A stretch of 64,000 nucleotides of DNA from the NCBI RefSeq assembly GCF_900114535.1, contig NZ_FOTK01000029.1, forward strand, positions 17,988 to 81,987. Reading direction: 5' to 3'. The notes below the pieces were generated by a model that was not told the origin of the DNA, did no database searches, and saw only the letters and a program-made list of their open reading frames with translations. Shown in pieces: positions 16,172 through 23,565 of the stretch (position 1 is the stretch's first letter; every line of letters starts with the position of its first letter). This stretch comes from Methylobacterium pseudosasicola. GTDB lineage: Bacteria; Pseudomonadota; Alphaproteobacteria; Rhizobiales; Beijerinckiaceae. A program made the position numbers and the translations under genes.

Positions 16172-16936
16172 TCAGGTCGCGGCCGCGTCGGCGTCTGGTT
16201 CGGAGGTAACGGGGGCGCCCTCGGCCTCAAGGGGTGCGACGAAGTTGTAGCGGACCAGCGCGAACCCACCGCCGGGGGCGGCCGAAGCCGAGAACGCGTA
16301 TTCCGTGACACCGCAATTGAGCACGTCGCCCTCGGCATCGACGGCCAGGATCTCGGCTTCGGTCATCTCCTCCAGCAGGTAGCGCAGGCACAGCACCACG
16401 ACCTGATGGGCGACGAGCAGGATCCGGCGGCCGGCATGGTGCAGGCCGATCGTGTCGAGGGCGCTGCGCAGGCGCAAGATCACGTCGCACCAGCTCTCGC
16501 CGCCCGGCGGCCGATGGTAGAACTTGCCGAGTTCGCTGCGCAGCTCGGCCTGTTCGGGATGGATTTGCTCGATCCCGACGCGGGTCAGCCGGTCCAGGAT
16601 GCCGAACTCTTTCTCGCGCAGGCGCTCATCGATCAGGAGTCGCGGCGTGCCGGAGGCGAGGCCGCCCGCCCCGCGGATCGCCTCGGCGGTCTCGACCGCG
16701 CGCCGATAGGGCGAGGCGAGGACGAGGTCCGGCCGTTCGTCGTCGGGCAGGCTCGCGAACCAGCGTCCGAGCGCCTCCGCCTGCCGGTGACCGAGCGCGC
16801 TGAGCGGTACGTCCACGTCCCGTTCCGGGATGTCGATGCGCGCGGCACCCGCGGCCTGGGCGGCGTCGCGGGCGACGTTGCCGGAACTCTCGCCATGGCG
16901 CACGACCCACAGGCGCAGCGGGTGTCTCTGGGGCAC
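16172..16936 (-). CDS. Histidine phosphatase family protein
   Basis: A 254-residue phosphoglycerate-mutase-like phosphatase. The catalytic RHG motif is LWVVRHGESSGNVARD at about residues 8-23, with later LASPYRRAVETAEAI and VVAHQVVVLCL supplying the second histidine region. GTG 16936 is chosen since AGGAGA lies eight bases upstream; the frame continues to 17143 without support. It probably forms a transcription unit with nnrD. Substrate is unknown; relatives hydrolyse phosphosugars, nucleotides or act as broad phosphatases. Confidence 0.87.
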   Translation of the reverse strand: MPQRHPLRLWVVRHGESSGNVARDAAQAAGAARIDIPERDVDVPLSALGHRQAEALGRWFASLPDDERPDLVLASPYRRAVETAEAIRGAGGLASGTPRLLIDERLREKEFGILDRLTRVGIEQIHPEQAELRSELGKFYHRPPGGESWCDVILRLRSALDTIGLHHAGRRILLVAHQVVVLCLRYLLEEMTEAEILAVDAEGDVLNCGVTEYAFSASAAPGGGFALVRYNFVAPLEAEGAPVTSEPDADAAAT

Positions 16937-17021
16937 GCAGATCTCCTGGAGGGCCGTCGGCTCGACTGGTCGGAACGTCGGGTCGGGATTCCCGTTCCGG
17001 CGACCAGGCGTTCGCCTTCGA

Positions 17022-17510
17022 TCAGCGCCTAACGGCCAGGGCTTCACCCAGCAGGTCGAGCAGGCCTCCGGCGAAGGCCCGCATGTTCGCGACCCGGTCC
17101 GCATTGCCGGTCTCCAGGGTGAGGAACAGCTCGACGGGCCCACTCACGGCTAGGCAGGTATGACCGGCCGCATCGCCGTAGCGATTGCCGCTCGGGCCGG
17201 CGGCCCCGGTCTCGGCGAGGCCCCAGGTGGCGCCGTGCCGCGCCCGGACGGTCCGGGCGAGGAGCTGCGCATAGCCTTCGGAGGCCGAGCGCAGGCCGGT
17301 CATCGCGGCCTCGTCGATGCCGAGGAGCGCAGCGCGGGCCGCCGCCGTGTAGACCACGGCGCCCCCGAGGAAATACGCGCTGGCGCCGGGGACCGACAGG
17401 AGCGCCGCCGCCACGAGGCCGCCGGAAGACGATTCCGAGACCGCCAAGGTCTCTTTGCGTGCGATGAGCGCCGCTCCCAGGGTCGCGGCCCTCGGCAGCA
17501 GATCGTGCAT
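17022..17510 (-). CDS. CinA C-terminal-domain protein (nicotinamide-nucleotide amidohydrolase-like)
   Basis: A 162-residue single-domain protein of the CinA/PncC family. Conserved parts are AVSESSSGGLVAAALLSVPGASAYFLGGAVVYTAAA and the GLAETGAAGPSGNRYGDAAGHTCLAVSG stretch. PncC deamidates nicotinamide mononucleotide to nicotinate mononucleotide in NAD recycling. The gene sits 28 bp downstream of a small hypothetical gene and 85 bp upstream of the phosphatase, all on the minus strand, close to nnrD, so NAD maintenance may be the shared theme. Activity is not proven for every family member. Confidence 0.82.
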   Translation of the reverse strand: MHDLLPRAATLGAALIARKETLAVSESSSGGLVAAALLSVPGASAYFLGGAVVYTAAARAALLGIDEAAMTGLRSASEGYAQLLARTVRARHGATWGLAETGAAGPSGNRYGDAAGHTCLAVSGPVELFLTLETGNADRVANMRAFAGGLLDLLGEALAVRR

Positions 17511-17537
17511 GATGGATCCTCCGCGGTGCCGCGCCGG

Positions 17538-17759
17538 CTAGGCGCGGGATTGCGGCCAGGTTTCGATCGTCTCGCCGCCGGAGCGGAGTTCGACCCGGTG
17601 CGCATGCGCCGCGTCCCGCGATCGGCACAGGTCGATGGCCGACGCGAAGCGGGTCCGGGCGGCGACCGCGGTCTCGACATCCTCCGAAAAGACCTCCTGG
17701 TCGTCGCGGAAGGTCACCACCCGGAAGGGCGGGTGCTGTTTCAGGTCGCTGGTTTCCAT
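17538..17759 (-). CDS. Hypothetical protein, 73 aa
   Basis: A 73-residue hydrophilic protein beginning METSDLKQHPPFRVVTFRDDQEVFSEDVETAVAARTRF. It has no signal peptide, membrane segment or motif I know. Codon third-position GC is as high as in neighbours and it sits 28 bp upstream of the CinA-domain gene on the same strand, which supports it as real. ATG 17759 is preferred to the frame start at 17852, whose first 31 residues are arginine-rich and unlike coding sequence. Confidence 0.55.
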   Translation of the reverse strand: METSDLKQHPPFRVVTFRDDQEVFSEDVETAVAARTRFASAIDLCRSRDAAHAHRVELRSGGETIETWPQSRA

Positions 17760-17906
17760 GGCTGTCGGCTCCGATCGGATCATATCGCCGGCGGTAAGCG
17801 CCCGGCGACACGGATCGTTGCGCCTCAAGCTGCGCGCCCTGCGCGAGGCCACGGTTCATTAACCCTACACTCGTAGCCCGGAGGCTCCTCAACACGCGTG
17901 GGTGTC

Positions 17907-18194
17907 ATGCCGAGACTGGGCCAGATCATCGCCGACGGTTTGGCCCTCGTCCTGGTCGGTGCCGGCTTGACCGCCATCGTCGTGGGCTACGAGCGCAACC
18001 TTCCGGAGCCTGTGCCGCAGGTCGCCGAATACGTGTCGGATTGGGCGGATCCGGTGACCACCGGCTCGATCACGCCGCGGAACGAGGAAGCCTCGGCCGG
18101 CGCGGCCTCGCCCCGGCCGAACTGGACCATCGATGACATGACCCGGCCCTCGGGGCCGGGCGCGCGGGTCTGGACCGATCCGCCGCGCCGGTAA
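17907..18194 (+). CDS. Small membrane-anchored protein, function unknown
   Basis: A 95-residue protein (98 if GTG 17898 is used) with one N-terminal membrane segment (ADGLALVLVGAGLTAIVVGYE) and a proline-rich, presumably periplasmic tail ending GARVWTDPPRR. The tail carries DPVTTGSITPR, a type of TGS-rich stretch common in Hyphomicrobiales envelope proteins. A short AT-rich run with TTAACC lies upstream at 17860-17865. Nothing indicates a specific role. Confidence 0.5.
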   Translation: MPRLGQIIADGLALVLVGAGLTAIVVGYERNLPEPVPQVAEYVSDWADPVTTGSITPRNEEASAGAASPRPNWTIDDMTRPSGPGARVWTDPPRR

Positions 18195-18294
18195 TCGGAC
18201 CTGCCGCGAACATCACCACATCCGCGACGAACAGACCGCACTCAGCCGCGTTGCCCTCATGAGCCCGAAGACGGGCCGATTTGAGGAAACGCAC

Positions 18295-18567
18295 ATGCGC
18301 ATGAAGACTTACGGCCTCGCGGCCGCTCTCGCCGTCGCCCTGACCGGAACCGCCTACGCCCAGCAACCGGCCGGCGGCGGCAGCGCCACCGGCAACATGA
18401 ACAATCCTGGCTCGGTGAAGAGCAACGGCCAGAAGGCCAATGAGGGTGCGACCGGTGCGACGACCGGCTCGACCACAGGTGCTGCCGGCGCCGCGACCGT
18501 ACCGGGGACTGGCACCGCGCGGCCCGGCGTCGGTGCCGGCACCAGCACCACCGCGCCTGCGCGATAG
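18295..18567 (+). CDS. Small secreted Gly/Thr/Ala-rich protein
   Basis: A 90-residue protein with a signal peptide (MRMKTYGLAAALAVALTGTAYAQ) and a low-complexity mature part rich in Gly, Thr, Ala and Asn, containing repeated GATGA/TTGSTTG and GTGTAR units. ATG 18295 has GAGGAA eight bases upstream and starts the signal peptide exactly; the longer frame to 18259 does not. The composition suggests an unstructured periplasmic or extracellular protein. I do not recognise a family beyond similar hypothetical proteins. Confidence 0.6.
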   Translation: MRMKTYGLAAALAVALTGTAYAQQPAGGGSATGNMNNPGSVKSNGQKANEGATGATTGSTTGAAGAATVPGTGTARPGVGAGTSTTAPAR

Positions 18568-18610
18568 CCGCACCGTCGGAACCGAGGCCAATGGCCTCGG
18601 TTGCCGGCCC

Positions 18611-18790
18611 ATGTCTCGTTTCCTGTTCCCAGCCGCGATCACACTCATTCTGGCGAGCGTCGCTTTCGCCCACTGGGAGCATTCGGCGGCTGCGCCGACG
18701 CTGGCGACCCAGGAAAGCCCAAGCTCGGACAGTAATGTTGGCTCGTCTGCGACGCCGATGCCGCCGCCCAGCCGAGACAAGGGGCAGTAG
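18611..18790 (+). CDS. Small secreted or membrane peptide, 59 aa
   Basis: A 59-residue peptide: hydrophobic N-terminal segment MSRFLFPAAITLILASVAFA, then a short polar serine/proline-rich tail (ATPMPPPSRDKGQ). It follows the Gly/Thr-rich secreted protein by 43 bp on the same strand. There is no clear ribosome site, so it may depend on the upstream gene or may be spurious. No homologous family is known to me. Confidence 0.4.
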   Translation: MSRFLFPAAITLILASVAFAHWEHSAAAPTLATQESPSSDSNVGSSATPMPPPSRDKGQ

Positions 18791-18866
18791 AGGCTTCCGC
18801 GAAGATCGATCCCACGCCGCGCCTGATCCCCGTCGAGCGGGTCCAACGCGGTGCCGGCGATGGCGC

Positions 18867-19481
18867 TTAGCCGGTCGATGACTCGGCTGTCGGACGGCCG
18901 GCTTCGCTCGCCTCCTGGATCTCCTCCAGGCGCCCCGTCGCGACGTGGTACAGGAAGCCGTAGATCGGGATATGGCCCGGCACGAGCGGGTGAGCGCGGA
19001 TCCGGCGCACGTCGGACGCGACGCTGCCATACCGGTCGGGGATCGTCAGCCAGTCGATGCTGCGCCCGGCCGCCGAGCCGCCGCCATGGCGCGGGTTCGA
19101 CCACGTCGTCCCGTCGAACTGGGCGGTCTCCAGGTTGTCCTCGAGCAGGTCGCCGATCACCGCATCGGTGAACAGCTCCATGCCGCAATTGGTGTGGTGA
19201 ATCACGAACCACGTCGCCGTGCCGAGGAGCTTGTGCGAGATCACCAGCGAGCGGATCGCGTCGTCGCTGGCCCGGCCGCCCGCGTTGCGGATCACGTGAG
19301 CGTCGCCCTCCGCGAGGCCGGCATATTTCGCCGGGTCGAGCCGTGCATCCATGCAGGTGAGGATGGCAAAGCGCCGAGCCGGTGGGAGGGCGAGGTCGCC
19401 CTTGTCGAAGGCCGCGGCATAGCGCGCATTGGCGGCCAGCACCGCCTCGCGGATCGGCTCGCGCTCGGTCGGTTCAGGCAT
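18867..19481 (-). CDS. Beta-class carbonic anhydrase
   Basis: A 204-residue zinc enzyme for CO2/bicarbonate interconversion. The metal ligands fit the beta-class pattern: C43 and the D45/R47 dyad in CMDARLDP, then H96 and C99 in IHHTNCGM; NAGGRASDDA follows the first block as usual. The spacing resembles the shorter prokaryotic (clade with Mycobacterium Rv1284) forms. ATG 19481 overlaps the end of a small upstream gene by 8 bases, and that gene follows metY by 2 bases, so carbonic anhydrase is probably the last gene of the metY operon. Confidence 0.9.
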   Translation of the reverse strand: MPEPTEREPIREAVLAANARYAAAFDKGDLALPPARRFAILTCMDARLDPAKYAGLAEGDAHVIRNAGGRASDDAIRSLVISHKLLGTATWFVIHHTNCGMELFTDAVIGDLLEDNLETAQFDGTTWSNPRHGGGSAAGRSIDWLTIPDRYGSVASDVRRIRAHPLVPGHIPIYGFLYHVATGRLEEIQEASEAGRPTAESSTG

Positions 19482-19665
19482 GGGGCGAACGCTCGCGCAG
19501 GTGACAGGGTAGGTCCACGAGATGCGCGGCGAGGTCGGCGTAGGTGAGAACGCCGCCATTGAGCATCGGGAATGCGAGCGGCGGCCTCTGAGCTGCAGGC
19601 TGTTCTCCAGCGGGCAGAGCGGCGCCCGGGAAGAGGCGGGCGAAGCGGGCGAGGAGCCGGGTCAT
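19474..19665 (-). CDS. Small protein between metY and carbonic anhydrase, 63 aa
   Basis: An unrecognised 63-residue protein (begins MTRLLARFARLFPGAALPAG, ends LPCHLRERSPHA). Its ATG at 19665 follows the metY stop by only 2 bases, and its stop overlaps the carbonic anhydrase start codon region by 8 bases. That tight placement is the main evidence that it is translated. The N-terminal 19 residues are amphipathic and basic (three Arg among Leu/Phe/Ala), the middle has AFPMLNGGVLTYADLAAHLVDLP. Function unknown. Confidence 0.55.
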   Translation of the reverse strand: MTRLLARFARLFPGAALPAGEQPAAQRPPLAFPMLNGGVLTYADLAAHLVDLPCHLRERSPHA

Positions 19666-19667
19666 AG

Positions 19668-20990
19668 TCAGGCCGCCTGCGCCACGGTGCCGGCCGCGGC
19701 CAGCGCCTGGTCGAGATCGGCCAGCAGGTCGTCGATATGCTCCAGGCCGACCGAGAGCCGCACATAGCCATCCGAGACCCCCGTGGCCTTGAGCGCTTCG
19801 GGCCCGAGCTGGGAATGGGTCGTGCTGGCCGGATGGATCGCGAGGCTGCGCGCGTCGCCGATATTGGCCACGTGGTAGAACAGCCGCAGCGCATCGATGA
19901 AGCGCCGTCCCGCCGCGCGCCCCGCCGCCAGCTCGAATCCGACGAGGCCGCCATAGCCGCCCGTCAGCACCGCATCCGCCCGGGCGCGCGCCGCGCCGGT
20001 CTGGAGCGACGAGTGGATCACCCGCACCACCTCCGGCCGGTCCTTCAGCCACGTCGCGATCGCCTCCGCGTTGCGGCTGTGGCGCTCGATCCGCAGCGGC
20101 AGCGTTTCCAGCCCCTGGAGCGTCAGGAAGGCGTTGAGCGGCGAGACCGCCGGGCCGAGATCGCGCAGCAGCCGCACCCGGGCGCGCAGGACGTAGGCCA
20201 CCGGCCCGATCGGCTGTGCCGCCTCGGTCCAGATCGCACCGTGATAGCTCGCATCCGGCGTGTTGAGATTGGGCTGCCGCACCGGATGGGCGGCCCAGTC
20301 GAAGCGGCCGCCGTCGATGATCGCCCCGCCGATGGCGATGCCGTGGCCCGCGATGTACTTGGTGGTCGAGTAGACCACGATGGCCGCGCCGTGGTCGAAT
20401 GGGCGTGCCAGCAGCGGCGCGGCGGTGTTGTCGACGATGAGCGGGATGCCGAGCGGCCGGCCGATCTCCGCCACCTCGCGGATCGGGAAGACCGCCAGCT
20501 TCGGGTTCGGCAGGGTCTCGGCGTAGTAGGCCCGCGTGCGTTCGTCTGTGGCGCGGGCGAAGGCCTGCGGATCGGCGGGATCGACGAAGCGCACCTCGAT
20601 GCCTTGTTCAGACAAGGTGTTGGCGAACAGGTTCCAGGTGCCGCCGTAGAGATCGGTCGAGGAGACGATGTTGTCGCCGGCCCGGGCCAGGTTCTGCACG
20701 GCCAGCGCCGAAGCCGCCTGGCCGGAGGCGAGGGCGAGCGCCGCCGCGCCGCCTTCGAGGGCCGCGAGGCGCTGCTCCAGCACATCCACAGTTGGGTTGC
20801 CGACACGCGTGTAGATGTTGCCGAGCTCCTTCAGGGCGAACAGGTTCTCGGCGTGGTCCGTGTCGTGGAACTGGTACGAGGTCGTCTGGTGGATCGGCAC
20901 CGCCACCGAGCCGCTCGACGGATCGGCCCGCCAGCCGGCATGAAGGGCGAGCGTCTCGGGCTTGGCATGGGTCAGGTCCTGGCTCGGCAC
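19668..20990 (-). CDS. metY: O-acetylhomoserine aminocarboxypropyltransferase/sulfhydrylase
   Basis: A 440-residue PLP enzyme of the Cys/Met metabolism family that makes homocysteine from O-acetylhomoserine and sulfide. PLP-lysine region is VVYSTTKYIAGHGIAIGG; QTTSYQFHDTDHAENLFAL and SSTDLYGGTWNLFANTLSEQGIEV are typical of MetY rather than MetZ or CGS. Start GTG 20990 is chosen because AGGAG lies 7 bases upstream; the frame is open to a GTG at 21059. It captures sulfide released by the organosulfur genes downstream of 22 kb, and appears to head an operon with a 63-aa protein and carbonic anhydrase. Confidence 0.92.
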   Translation of the reverse strand: MPSQDLTHAKPETLALHAGWRADPSSGSVAVPIHQTTSYQFHDTDHAENLFALKELGNIYTRVGNPTVDVLEQRLAALEGGAAALALASGQAASALAVQNLARAGDNIVSSTDLYGGTWNLFANTLSEQGIEVRFVDPADPQAFARATDERTRAYYAETLPNPKLAVFPIREVAEIGRPLGIPLIVDNTAAPLLARPFDHGAAIVVYSTTKYIAGHGIAIGGAIIDGGRFDWAAHPVRQPNLNTPDASYHGAIWTEAAQPIGPVAYVLRARVRLLRDLGPAVSPLNAFLTLQGLETLPLRIERHSRNAEAIATWLKDRPEVVRVIHSSLQTGAARARADAVLTGGYGGLVGFELAAGRAAGRRFIDALRLFYHVANIGDARSLAIHPASTTHSQLGPEALKATGVSDGYVRLSVGLEHIDDLLADLDQALAAAGTVAQAA

Positions 20991-21468
20991 GGGACGGCTC
21001 CTGATCGATCTGGACGCGGCAGAGTGCTCGGATCGCGCAGTCCATCGTTCCTCCGACACAGGAGCGGGTCAATAAAACGAGATCATCGATTTTCAGTGAG
21101 TCTGGGAAATTCGAACCCTCGCTCAGCTTGAGTTTGGAAATGCGATTTTTTCGGACTTCGACGCGGCGTGCGCGAAAGCTTCGGCCGCGGAAAGTCTTTT
21201 GCGCACTAGGCCGTGGTGATGCCGCGATCTACCGTCCGCTCCAGCGAGTCATCGACGAGCGCCGCTGCGCCACGATGATTCCCACCGGCGCCGCCTGATG
21301 CGTGGCCCGGGCCGCCCGCCCGCGCAGACATGCATTTCCGCCAGCCCCCGTTCGCGGAACGACATCCTTGGCGGCACCGAATCAAGAGAAACCTTTTTCG
21401 CCGCCCTGGACCTAGACTTCGGATGTCCTGAGCCGAGACCTCGACGCTCTTCCGCGACGGCAGGATAC
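20991..21468. promoter_or_regulatory. Divergent metY / OsmC promoter region
   Basis: This 478-bp region separates metY (minus) from the OsmC gene (plus). The part from 21060 to 21200 is AT-richer than average. I compared it with the SAM-II and SAM/SAH riboswitch consensus patterns common before alphaproteobacterial met genes and found no match. A strong ribosome-site-plus-ATG (GGAGG, ATG at 21045 on the minus strand) opens a frame that overlaps metY out of phase; see findings. Confidence 0.45.
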
Positions 21469-22014
21469 ATGGCCGATATCGACACGTATCTCGACGAGAA
21501 GCGGCGTGCCCTCGCGGCTCGCGAGGCCCGGATCCGGCGAGGCGAGGTCGCGCCCGTGCCCCTGACCGCGCGGGCGACGGTCGAGGGCGGCAGCGGTGTA
21601 AGGCGGATCGGGATCCGTCGGCACGCGATCGTCTCCGACAGCGCGCCCGACTTTGCCGGGTTCGATCTCGGGCCCGGCTCGCCGGAACTGCAACTCGGCG
21701 TCCTCGGCTCGTGCCTCGCCCACACGATCCTGATCCAGGCGGCCTGGCAGGAGGTGCCGATCACGTCCTTGGAGGTCGAGGTGACCGGGACGTTCGATCC
21801 GCGCGCCGGCGCGGACGGCTTCGAGGACATTCCCGTGCACCCGCAGGACCTTGCCTACGCGGTGCATATCGACTCGCCGGCCGAACCGGCGGTGATCGAG
21901 GCGCTTCACGTGCGGGTCGAGAAGGCCTGCCCGATCCTCAACCTGCTGCGCCTGCCGCAGACTGTCAGCGGCGGCTTCGTGCAGGGCCGAACCGCGAAGG
22001 AGAACGACGCGTGA
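21469..22014 (+). CDS. OsmC-family protein
   Basis: A 181-residue OsmC/Ohr-fold protein. The two redox cysteines are present: C82 in VLGSCLAHTILIQAA and C154 in RVEKACPILNLLR. Family members reduce organic or sulfur-containing peroxides with a thiol partner. The gene overlaps the sulfonate-binding-protein gene by 4 bases (GTGA), so the two are co-translated and a role tied to sulfur compounds (for example persulfide or thiol handling) is plausible rather than general peroxide defence. ATG 21469 has AGGA close upstream. Confidence 0.82.
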   Translation: MADIDTYLDEKRRALAAREARIRRGEVAPVPLTARATVEGGSGVRRIGIRRHAIVSDSAPDFAGFDLGPGSPELQLGVLGSCLAHTILIQAAWQEVPITSLEVEVTGTFDPRAGADGFEDIPVHPQDLAYAVHIDSPAEPAVIEALHVRVEKACPILNLLRLPQTVSGGFVQGRTAKENDA

Positions 22015-22973
22015 CGACCACCAGACGCCGGTTCTCGGCTCTTGCTCTCGCCCTGGCGGCGGGGCTGACGACCATGACCGGGGCGATGGCCGAGCAGGCC
22101 GCCCCGAAAGAATTCCGGATCGGCTACCAGAAGGTCGGCCTGATCGTGGTCGCGCGCCAGCAGGGCACCATCGAGAAACGGCTGGCCCCTGCGGGGACGA
22201 AAGTACGATGGGTCGAGTTCCAGGCCGGTCCGCCCCTGCTCGAAGCCCTCAATGCCGGCGGCATCGATTTCGGCTACACCGGCGATGCGCCGCCGATTTT
22301 CTCGCAGGCCGCCGGTGGCAATCTCGTCTATGTCAGCGCCTCGGCACCCTCCGGCGATGGCGAGGGGATCGTCGTGAAGGCGGAGTCACCGATCCACACG
22401 GTCGCGGATCTCAAGGGCCGCACGGTTGCGGTCGGCCGCGGGACCAGCGCGCACAACCTGCTCGTGGCCGCCTTGGAAAAGGCCGGCCTGCCCTTCTCCG
22501 ACATCAAGCCTGCTTACCTCCTGCCCGCCGATGCCGGCTCGGCCTTCGCCAATAACAGCGTCGAGGCGTGGGCGATCTGGGATCCCTATCTCGCCCTGGC
22601 GCAGGCCCGCAACGACACGCGGATCCTCGCCACCTCCGGGCAGGTTCACGACGTGTCGGCGTATTTCCTGGCCAACAAGACATTCGCCGAGGCGCATCCA
22701 GGCGTGGTGACGAGCGCGCTGGCGGGGCTGTCGGAGGCGGCCGATTGGGCCGACGCCCATCGCGATCAGGTGGCGCAGGCGCTGGCGGACGTGACCGGCA
22801 TTCCCTTCGCCATCCAGAAGGTGGCGGCCGACCGCACGCAATTCGGCGTGCGCCCGCTTTCCGACGCGATTCTGGCCAGCCAACAGACGACCGCCGACCG
22901 GTTCTTCAGGCTCGGCCTCATCCCGCGCGCCATCCGGGTCCGCGACGCGGTCTGGACGCCGCCGCGGAGCTGA
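22011..22973 (+). CDS. ABC transporter substrate-binding protein, aliphatic sulfonate type (SsuA-like)
   Basis: A 320-residue periplasmic binding protein: signal peptide TTTRRRFSALALALAAGLTTMTGAMA, then FRIGYQKVGLIVVARQQGTIEKRL, the standard opening of SsuA/TauA-type proteins, with VRWVEFQAGPPLLEALNAGGIDFGYTGDAPPIF as binding region. The start is GTG 22011, with AGGAG nine bases upstream and a 4-base overlap with OsmC. No permease or ATPase gene follows, so it must use a transporter encoded elsewhere, perhaps the SsuBC-like pair at 28.8-30.5 kb. Confidence 0.85.
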   Translation: MTTTRRRFSALALALAAGLTTMTGAMAEQAAPKEFRIGYQKVGLIVVARQQGTIEKRLAPAGTKVRWVEFQAGPPLLEALNAGGIDFGYTGDAPPIFSQAAGGNLVYVSASAPSGDGEGIVVKAESPIHTVADLKGRTVAVGRGTSAHNLLVAALEKAGLPFSDIKPAYLLPADAGSAFANNSVEAWAIWDPYLALAQARNDTRILATSGQVHDVSAYFLANKTFAEAHPGVVTSALAGLSEAADWADAHRDQVAQALADVTGIPFAIQKVAADRTQFGVRPLSDAILASQQTTADRFFRLGLIPRAIRVRDAVWTPPRS

Positions 22974-23022
22974 GCGGTGCGGTTTCGGCACGGGATGCAA
23001 TCAAGCATCCAGTGTTGGCCCG

Positions 23023-23565
23023 TCAGGGCTTCACGTCCGGCCGCGGATCCGGGACGAAGCCATCGCGGTTCGGCATGCGGATGGCCGCCAGGGATCTCGC
23101 GTCGAGGGTCGCTCCGTCCGGAACCAGTCCGTTCAGGTGGAGGATATAGGCCGAGACCGCGTAGACATCGTCGGCGCTGAGCGATTGCGGCGCGTTCAAC
23201 GGCATCGCGCGCCGAATATAGTCGAACAGCGTCGGCGCATACGGCCAGAAGCTGCCCACCGTTCGGACCGGCTTGGCCGTGGCCAGCGTTCCCTGGCCGC
23301 CGGCCAGCCTGTCGCCGGTCCCGCCTTCGCCGCGGCTTCCGTGGCAGGAGGCGCATTGCGACTCGAACACGGCTCGCCCTTGGGCGACGCTGCCGCTGCC
23401 CAGCGGCAGTTTTCGGCCGTCGCGGTCGATATCGATGTTCCAGGCGGCGATCTCCGCCTCGGTCGCCGGCCGGCCGATCCCGAAGCGCTCGGCGGAATGG
23501 GCGATCCCGGCGATCCCGACACAAAGCGCGGTGCCGACCAGCGCCGCAACCCTATGCGTAGCCAT
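23023..23565 (-). CDS. soxD: c-type cytochrome, SoxD-like subunit of sulfite dehydrogenase
   Basis: A 180-residue exported monohaem cytochrome c: signal peptide ending IAHSA, haem site CASCH (C71, C74, H75), and the run GRPATEAEIAAWNIDIDRDGRKLPLGSG, which is the N-terminal signature of SoxD. The axial Met is likely in RRAMPLNAPQSLS. It is half the length of the dihaem Paracoccus SoxD, so the second haem domain is missing. It accepts electrons from SoxC, whose gene overlaps its start by 14 bases. Stand-alone SoxCD without soxXYZAB here points to sulfite oxidation. Confidence 0.82.
   Translation of the reverse strand: MATHRVAALVGTALCVGIAGIAHSAERFGIGRPATEAEIAAWNIDIDRDGRKLPLGSGSVAQGRAVFESQCASCHGSRGEGGTGDRLAGGQGTLATAKPVRTVGSFWPYAPTLFDYIRRAMPLNAPQSLSADDVYAVSAYILHLNGLVPDGATLDARSLAAIRMPNRDGFVPDPRPDVKP

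Noticed and set aside
20991..21250. Possible SAM-II or SAM/SAH riboswitch before metY.
   Set aside because: The conserved cores of those riboswitch families could not be found on the minus strand; only AT-rich sequence is seen.
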